Source: Bacillota bacterium (GTDB lineage Bacteria; Bacillota; Negativicutes; Sporomusales; Sporomusaceae). Taken from it: 41,127 bases of DNA. The stretch lies in assembly GCA_017889705.1 (NCBI GenBank), contig JAGGAB010000058.1:1-41127 (forward strand). The letters run 5' to 3'. Of the stretch, positions 36,053-41,127 are shown one piece after another. Each line of letters starts with the position of its first letter. Position 1 is the first letter of the stretch. The notes below the pieces were generated by a model. The model was not told the origin of the DNA. It did not search any database and was given only the letters and a program-made list of their open reading frames with translations. A program made the translations under genes and the position numbers.

Positions 36053-37137
36053 CTAGCAGTCCTGCTTAATTTTTTTAAACTCGGTAATTAGTGCCGGCAA
36101 TACTTCCATGACATCGCCAACAATACCGTAGTCAGCTGCCTTAAAGATGGGAGCATCCCTGTTTGTCCGACTTGATGCATATGCGGTTTCCAGCCTGCAT
36201 CTACCGCCGCTCTTGATGCGCCTACTGCTCCTCCAAGAACACCGGCTAATTCTTCAATTAACGCAAAATTTTCGGGTTTGCCCATGCCCCGGCCACCAGA
36301 AACAATAATCTCAGCCTCTTCTAGGTTACAAGCAGCCGTGCATACCCGGACAACATCAACAAGTCTTGTCCGAATATCTTTGACAACTGTATTTACACGC
36401 ACAATTTCGCCGGTACGCGAAAAGTCTTGTTCAGGCCGTTTAAATACCTTGGGTCGTACTGTTCCCATCTGGGGACGATGTTCCGGACACAAAATAGTAG
36501 CCATAATATTGCCGCCAAAAGCCGGGCGCGTCCAGGCGACCAAACCGGTTTGTTCGTCAATGCCCAAGTTAGTGCAGTCAGCAGTCAAACCGGTACCTAC
36601 GCGGCAAGCTACTCTTGGCCCTAAGTCACGCCCATCATTGGTAGCCCCCATAAGAATAACCGATGGTTTGTAGGTCTTAATCAGCTCAGCAAAAACGGTA
36701 GTAAAGCCATCAGTTGTATAGTATGAGAACTCAGGCCCTTCTACCATATAAACCACATCTGCGCCACTGGCAAACACATCTTTTGCCAAATGTTCCACAT
36801 GGTCGCCAATCAAGACACCTGCTAATTTTTGGTTCATGGCATCAGCCAGTTTACGGCCCTCGCCAAGTAATTCATGAGCCACATTTTTGACCTGTCCGTC
36901 GGCTAATTCAATGAACACCCACACATCTTTATATTCATTTTTATCTATTTTTACTGTTTTTTCTTCTGCTTCCCTGGTAATGGCATTAACCAGGCATACT
37001 TCCACACATGCCCCGCACGCGGTACATGCTTCCGTAATATCTGCCTTATCGTCCTGCATCACAAGAGCGCCAAATGGACATGTGCTTACACATGCGCCAC
37101 AGCCTACACACTCTTTTTTATTAACCTTTACTGCCAT
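36053..37137 (-). pseudogene. etfA: Electron-transfer flavoprotein alpha subunit with N-terminal 2[4Fe-4S] domain; internal deletion
   Basis: Residues 1-55 form a ferredoxin domain (Cys10, 13, 16, 20 and Cys38, 41, 44, 48) joined to an EtfA chain. That chain reads normally through VSGGRGMGKPENF and [22 protein letters not shown], then shifts frame and stops at 36088. The proper C-terminus ([27 protein letters not shown]) is present in another frame, ending at TAG 36053. Between these parts the usual KTVSPKIY and GISGAIQHLAGM segments, about 36 residues holding FAD contacts, are absent at about 36155-36160. A functional EtfA is not expected from this sequence. Loss of a piece in assembly is a serious alternative because hbd, crt, acd and etfB are intact. 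Confidence 0.8.
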
Positions 37138-37152
37138 TGTTTTTTCCTCCCG

Positions 37153-37938
37153 TTACACAAGCTTGACTTCTAATAATTTTTGGACAAGCAGGCTGGCTGC
37201 CTCCCGGCCGCTGTCAGCCTGAATAAGTTCTCCCTGTACCCGCTGCTTTGGAGTAAAAATACGCCTCACCTGGGTTGGTGAGCCTTTTAGCCCTAGCTGC
37301 TGAGGGTCAACTTCCATATCATTGGCTGTCAAGACGGGTATTTCCCGGCGATTAGCTTTCATTGTACCTTTAACGGTAGGGTAACGTGGCTCGTTTATCG
37401 ATTTGAGAACAGTTAATAATACCGGCATTTGCGTTTCAATAATCTCATAGCCTTCGTCATGCTCCCGCTCTAACCGTACCTTTTGTCCATCGACCTCAAT
37501 CTTAGACACACACGTAACCTGCGCCCAATTTAAGTGTTCAGCAATTTCCGGCCCGACCTGGGCAGTGTCGCCATCAATGGCCTGCTTACCGCAGATAATC
37601 ATATCAACTTGACCAATTTTTCTGATAGCCGCTGCCAAGGTATAACTGGTAGCCAAAGTATCTGCACCGCCAAAAGCCCGGTCACTAACCAGTAATGCTT
37701 CATCAGCGCCCATGGACAGACACTCTTTGAGCGCGTCCTTGGCTTGCGGCGGTCCCATGGAGATAACCGTAACCTTGCCACCATGCTTTTCTTTAAGCTG
37801 TATTGCCGCTTCAACAGCATTTTTATCAAAAGGGTTCACAATACTCGGTACGCCCTGGCGAATCAACGTATTGGTCACCGGATCGATTTTTACTTCTGTA
37901 GTATCAGGCACCTGCTTGACACAAACCACTATTTCCAT
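37153..37938 (-). CDS. etfB: Electron-transfer flavoprotein beta subunit
   Basis: 261 residues starting MEIVVCVKQVPDTTEVKID, with SIVNPFDKNAVEAA, GKVTVISMGPPQAKDALKECLSMGADEALLVSD, IICGKQAIDGDTAQVGPEIAEHL and VLLTVLKSINEPRYPTVKG, all typical of EtfB. It pairs with EtfA to carry electrons to or from the acyl-CoA dehydrogenase. GGGGG before ATG 37938 fits better than thirteen upstream codons without a ribosome site. It lies 15 bp before etfA. Confidence 0.93.
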   Translation of the reverse strand: MEIVVCVKQVPDTTEVKIDPVTNTLIRQGVPSIVNPFDKNAVEAAIQLKEKHGGKVTVISMGPPQAKDALKECLSMGADEALLVSDRAFGGADTLATSYTLAAAIRKIGQVDMIICGKQAIDGDTAQVGPEIAEHLNWAQVTCVSKIEVDGQKVRLEREHDEGYEIIETQMPVLLTVLKSINEPRYPTVKGTMKANRREIPVLTANDMEVDPQQLGLKGSPTQVRRIFTPKQRVQGELIQADSGREAASLLVQKLLEVKLV

Positions 37939-37977
37939 TGTCTTAATCCCCCTACCATCATCTGTAGCAGCGAACAA

Positions 37978-39117
37978 CTACCGCAATATACTTGCCGAAA
38001 CCACAATCCTCTGAACCTGATTTGTTCCCTCGTAAATCTGAGTGATTTTGGCATCCCGCATCAGACGTTCTACCGGATATTCCCGGCTATATCCATAACC
38101 GCCAAAAATCTGAATAGCATCGATAGTAACCTCCATAGCAGCATCGGAAGCAAACATCTTGGCCATAGCGGCTTCCTTAGAATATGGCAAGCCCTGATCT
38201 TTTAAATAAGCAGCACGGTAAACCAGCAGCCGGGCAGCCTCCACTTTAGTGGCCATGTCGGCCAGCATAAAAGCGATTGCCTGGTTATTTGCAATTGGCT
38301 TACCAAATTGCACCCGTTCTTTGGAATACTTTATCGAATGCTCTAAGGCTGCCTGGGCAATTCCGAGCGCCTGAGCGGCAACTCCGATTCTGCCACCGTC
38401 CAGTGTGCTCATGGCAATTTTAAAGCCATCGCCCTCTTTACCCAGCATGTTTTCTTTGGGTATTTTTACATCCTGGAAAATAAGTTCATTAGTCATTGAA
38501 GAATGAATACCTAGTTTATGCTCTTTTTTGCCAAAGGAAAAACCGGACATACCTTTTTCCACAATAAAGGCGCTAATGCCTTTTACCCCTTTTGTCTTGT
38601 CAGTCATGGCAAATACCACATAAATCTCAGCTTCACCCGCGTTAGTAATAAATATTTTGCTGCCATTAAGAATATAATGATCACCATTTGCCACGGCTAC
38701 CGTTTGCTGTGAAGCAGCGTCAGTGCCGGCATTGGGTTCAGTTAAGCCAAAAGCCCCCAGTTTTGTGCCTTCAGCCAGCGGTACCAGAAATTTTTCTTTT
38801 TGTTCTTCTGTGCCATAGGCATAAATAGGCCAGGCGCACAAGGATACTGTAGCCGACAGCGTAATGCCTACCCCGGCATCCACCCGGGACAATTCCTCTA
38901 CCGCTAAGATGTAACTCAGAACATCAGCCTCGGCTCCACCGTATTTTTCGGGAAAACAAATACCTGTAAATCCCATTTCGCCCATCATATCGGCGATTTC
39001 ACGAGAAAATTCTTCTTTTTCATCTCGTTCAGCAGCACCAGGTGCTACTTTCCTCTCGGCAAAATCATGCACTAACTTTTGCATCATGATTTGATCTTTA
39101 TTAAGCTGAAATTGCAT
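37978..39117 (-). CDS. Short-chain acyl-CoA dehydrogenase (butyryl-CoA dehydrogenase type)
   Basis: 379 residues, full length. FAD and substrate segments are [57 protein letters not shown] and [36 protein letters not shown], whose Glu is the catalytic base. It interconverts crotonyl-CoA and butyryl-CoA using Etf as electron partner. GTAGGAGGG precedes ATG 39117. It lies between thiolase and etfB, the classic order for a butyryl-CoA dehydrogenase/Etf complex. Confidence 0.93.
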   Translation of the reverse strand: MQFQLNKDQIMMQKLVHDFAERKVAPGAAERDEKEEFSREIADMMGEMGFTGICFPEKYGGAEADVLSYILAVEELSRVDAGVGITLSATVSLCAWPIYAYGTEEQKEKFLVPLAEGTKLGAFGLTEPNAGTDAASQQTVAVANGDHYILNGSKIFITNAGEAEIYVVFAMTDKTKGVKGISAFIVEKGMSGFSFGKKEHKLGIHSSMTNELIFQDVKIPKENMLGKEGDGFKIAMSTLDGGRIGVAAQALGIAQAALEHSIKYSKERVQFGKPIANNQAIAFMLADMATKVEAARLLVYRAAYLKDQGLPYSKEAAMAKMFASDAAMEVTIDAIQIFGGYGYSREYPVERLMRDAKITQIYEGTNQVQRIVVSASILR

Positions 39118-39154
39118 ATTTTATCCCTCCTACCATATAGCAGCATTAAAACTG

Positions 39155-40171
39155 CTACATTCTTTCCACTATAATTGCGATACCCTGCCCGCCGCCAATA
39201 CATAAAGTAGCAAGGCCGCATTTGGCTTCTTTTTGTTCCATGGTATGCAGCAGTGTTACCAATATCCTGGCACCGCTGGCACCGATGGGGTGACCTAAGG
39301 CAATAGCACCGCCATGCACATTTACTCGGTCTTTAGGAAAACCCAGTTCTTGGCCTACTGCCAAAAACTGAGCAGCAAAGGCCTCATTGGCCTCAATCAA
39401 ATCAATATCAGCAATCGTTAAACCGGCTTTGTCCAAAGCTTTTTTAGTAGCCGGTACCGGCCCCATCCCCATGACACTGGGATCAACTCCTCCTGACCCA
39501 AAGGAGCGAATACGGGCTAACGGTTTAATTCCCAATTCCCGTGCTTTGTCACCAGACATAATAACCAGTGCCGCTGCGCCGTCATTTATCCCGGAAGCAT
39601 TACCAGCTGTAACTGTGCCGTTTTTCTTAAAAGCAGGCTTAAGCGCCGCCAACTTTTCCAAAGTTGTGCCTGCTTTGGGATACTCATCGGTATCAAAAAC
39701 AGTGTCTCCTTTTCTCCCCTTGATAGTAATCGGCACAATCTCTTTTTTAAAAGCACCACTCTCAATTGCCGCTAGTGCCTTTTGCTGTGATTCGAAGGCT
39801 AATTGATCTTGGGCTGCTCTGGTAATCTTATAACGTTCGGCTACATTTTCAGCGGTAATTCCCATATGATAATCATTAAAAGCACACCACAAGCCGTCTT
39901 TTATCATAATATCGGTAAGCTTGGCATCTCCCGGTACATCCACAGGTATTCCGGCCTTAGCTGCAACCTGCCGTGCCGGGTTTTGTCCCAACCCCCCCTG
40001 CAGAACATTGCCTAAGATGACTTCATCAACTATATTATTGGCAATACCTGCCCGCTTAAGAGCCTCATCAACAGCAATACTACCTAGTTCAATTGCCGAC
40101 AATGTGGATAATGAACCGTTAAAAGTACCAATTGCTGTCCTAACAGCGCTAGCAATAACAACTTCTTTCAT
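39155..40171 (-). CDS. Acetyl-CoA acetyltransferase (thiolase) lacking the nucleophilic-Cys segment
   Basis: The frame is open for 338 residues, whereas thiolases usually have about 392. Both ends are normal: [22 protein letters not shown] at the start and [17 protein letters not shown] and CIGGGQGIA at the end, with the catalytic His and second Cys. At Pro80/Gly81 (39932/39931) IPVDVP joins [10 protein letters not shown] directly. The block in between in intact thiolases (NKVCGSGLRAV through ENMS and the loop before MGDA), about 52-54 residues with the acyl-accepting Cys, is missing in frame. As read it cannot be a working thiolase. AGGAGTGG precedes ATG 40171. Assembly loss is an open alternative. 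Confidence 0.82.
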   Translation of the reverse strand: MKEVVIASAVRTAIGTFNGSLSTLSAIELGSIAVDEALKRAGIANNIVDEVILGNVLQGGLGQNPARQVAAKAGIPVDVPGDAKLTDIMIKDGLWCAFNDYHMGITAENVAERYKITRAAQDQLAFESQQKALAAIESGAFKKEIVPITIKGRKGDTVFDTDEYPKAGTTLEKLAALKPAFKKNGTVTAGNASGINDGAAALVIMSGDKARELGIKPLARIRSFGSGGVDPSVMGMGPVPATKKALDKAGLTIADIDLIEANEAFAAQFLAVGQELGFPKDRVNVHGGAIALGHPIGASGARILVTLLHTMEQKEAKCGLATLCIGGGQGIAIIVERM

Positions 40172-40182
40172 GTCAACCACTC

Positions 40183-40515
40183 CTAGTCATAATTTGCAAT
40201 AGCCTGAGCACCTTCTAGTTCTAGCCATTTCACAAACAGAGTCTTCTTTAACTTAATCCTTATTTCAGAATAGCCTTCTTTTACTTTAAGCGCCCGTGGA
40301 TAATACACTGTAATCGAATTTATTTTAGCAGTGCAGTACTGCTCTCGTTCTGCTGGAACTACCGTGGCTACAGCTATCGTTGGTACGTAACTACCTGTTA
40401 CGCTTTTGGCTGAGCAAACTCAGCCACCTATAGCCGGTTCAAATTTAAGTTCAATAACTACAGCAGCAGAGCACTTCTTTATATACTCTACGGCATCTCT
40501 ATCTATAGAAATCAT
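40183..40515 (-). CDS. Selenoprotein, CC/Se-motif (HesB-like) type; in-frame UGA read as selenocysteine
   Basis: The minus strand reads 110 residues from ATG 40515 to TAG 40183, interrupted only by TGA at codon 32 (40422-40420) in the context IGG-Sec-VCS. The frame then continues 78 codons with sensible protein ([33 protein letters not shown]). A hairpin with a GGU loop follows the UGA (40386-40402). From memory, length, the GG-Sec/Cys motif and the VY..KWLELEG ending match small proteins annotated as the CC/Se motif family in anaerobes; their function is unknown, probably redox or metal handling. ATG overlaps the upstream stop (ATGA) after GGGAGG, and thiolase starts 11 bp later. Ordinary gene callers would miss or split it. 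Confidence 0.85.
40386..40402 (-). promoter_or_regulatory. Bacterial SECIS-type hairpin for the UGA at codon 32
   Basis: The RNA reads CGUAAC-AGGUA-GUUACG: a perfect 6-bp stem whose loop contains GGU, the SelB-recognised feature in known bacterial SECIS loops. The first loop G lies 24 nt after the UGA, within the usual range of roughly 16-37. A second hairpin, GGCUGAG-UUUG-CUCAGCC, starts one codon before the UGA and buries the UGA in its 5' arm. Confidence 0.7.
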
Positions 40516-41127
40516 GGCGTCTTTACGCCTCCCTGGCTGCAGTTTTGTACAATTTGTATCACAGCAGCGGCATCCTCAAGCATTATATTTTGTAAAAGTG
40601 CCGTTTCTACCGAACTCATTGCTTCATTTGTTACAAATAAATGCTCCAAAATAGATTTGCCTACCAACGTACTTAACGTGATAATACCACCCTGCCGATA
40701 CGCCGGTAAGAGAACTGCGTCAAACAAATCCATATCAGACGGCGAATAGTCAAAAACCTTGCACCAAACATGCAATAATTCTTCTTCTTGCATACCGGAC
40801 TCTGCCAAGAGCGCGTCTTTATGGGTACTTGCCAAAGTCAGTATGCCTGACATATAAACCCGTAAAGCAGCAGCTATCTGCTGCTTCGATAGTTTTTGTT
40901 TTAAAATCCGGTTATTAAATGGCCCTACCTGCCTTTTTTTATCCACTCCCATTAAAGCGGCAATTAATTCATCCGCACAAATTGCTGTGACAAAGAATAT
41001 TCTCTTTTGGGCATCATTTACAGACATGTTAACAGCCTTGCTGCAGAATTTCTGTGTATGCCTACCTACCGTACGATAATAGCGTCCTTTTGTTGCTGCA
41101 AAAATGTCTTGTAAAAATGTAATAATA
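40512..41127 (-). CDS. Unknown helical protein, N-terminus beyond the right edge
   Basis: The frame is open from the right edge (no stop between 41127 and the ATG at 41027) to TGA 40512. The codons before that ATG look coding (FLQDIFAATKGRYY), and the ATG has no good ribosome site. I therefore read it as the last 204 residues of a longer gene, not as a complete 171-residue protein. It is mostly helical (LSKQQIAAALRVYMSGILTLASTHKDALLAESGM) and matches no family I know. It ends ATGA with the selenoprotein start, so the two are translationally coupled and probably work together. Confidence 0.72.
   Translation of the reverse strand, partial: IITFLQDIFAATKGRYYRTVGRHTQKFCSKAVNMSVNDAQKRIFFVTAICADELIAALMGVDKKRQVGPFNNRILKQKLSKQQIAAALRVYMSGILTLASTHKDALLAESGMQEEELLHVWCKVFDYSPSDMDLFDAVLLPAYRQGGIITLSTLVGKSILEHLFVTNEAMSSVETALLQNIMLEDAAAVIQIVQNCSQGGVKTP

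Noticed and set aside
40183..40511. Treating 40183-40511 as an empty spacer or a pseudogene with a premature stop
   Set aside because: Only one TGA interrupts an otherwise clean frame, the start is ATGA-coupled, and a GGU-loop hairpin lies at the right distance, so selenocysteine is the better reading.
40512..41027. A complete 171-residue protein starting at ATG 41027
   Set aside because: The frame remains open and coding-like to the window edge, and the ATG lacks a good ribosome site.

Overview
The window looks like chromosome of an anaerobic, low-to-mid GC Firmicute, most likely a Negativicutes/Sporomusaceae-type acetogen or butyrate producer. Reasons: ferredoxin-dependent 2-oxoacid oxidoreductases, an oxalate oxidoreductase, a short anaerobic-type ThiC, an Fe-S-fused EtfA in a crotonate/butyrate operon, a selenoprotein gene, strong AGGAGG-type ribosome sites, and tungstate/molybdate-type transport. 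This placement is inference from gene content; no rRNA or marker phylogeny is available. LAYOUT, left to right. (1) 1-2447, minus: partial 5'-deoxyadenosine/SAH-type deaminase, UbiX-like flavin prenyltransferase and a GNAT acetyltransferase. (2) 2541-4838, minus: an acyl-CoA synthetase and a DJ-1/PfpI protein, each with a terminator. (3) 4923-8450, minus: a korDABC/vor-type 2-oxoacid:ferredoxin oxidoreductase and an IclR regulator; two near-identical 24-bp sites lie in front of korD and of iclR. (4) 8544-10931: a molybdate/tungstate-type ABC permease and ATPase, divergent from a regulator made of an HTH fused to a molybdate-binding-like domain; no binding protein is present. (5) 10974-19645, minus: an archaeal-type CDC48/VAT AAA+ ATPase, then oxalate oxidoreductase gamma-delta-alpha-beta, two RNA hairpins, an LctP-family permease, a 75-residue membrane protein and a damaged ClC gene. 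A soluble CitA/CitB-like two-component system (19843-22475) lies just upstream. (6) 22630-31988: two thiC copies (about 88% identical), each behind its own TPP riboswitch, bracket two unknown genes, a tRNA Cys-Gly-Phe operon, thiW and pyruvate carboxylase. (7) 32074-34098: a chemoreceptor. (8) 34334-41127, minus: a butyryl-CoA/beta-oxidation operon in transcription order: unknown protein, selenoprotein with in-frame UGA, thiolase, acyl-CoA dehydrogenase, etfB, etfA, hbd, crt. HOW THEY WORK TOGETHER: thiolase, Hbd, Crt, Acd and Etf would interconvert acetyl-CoA and butyryl-CoA. OOR and Kor feed low-potential ferredoxin, and the Fe-S domain on EtfA could tie the Acd/Etf step to that pool. Pyruvate carboxylase supplies oxaloacetate. 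ThiC and ThiW supply the thiamine (TPP) that OOR and Kor need; pyruvate carboxylase itself is biotin-dependent. MAIN POINTS: (a) a 110-residue selenoprotein overlapping an unknown gene by 4 bp, with UGA at codon 32 and a GGU-loop hairpin 24 nt later; (b) OOR alpha shows the arginine substitutions expected of an oxalate enzyme; (c) three genes (ClC, etfA, thiolase) each lack an internal block of about 30-54 codons, the thiolase losing its nucleophilic Cys, so either gene decay or assembly error must be settled; (d) a tRNA-Cys with C33 instead of the near-universal U33.
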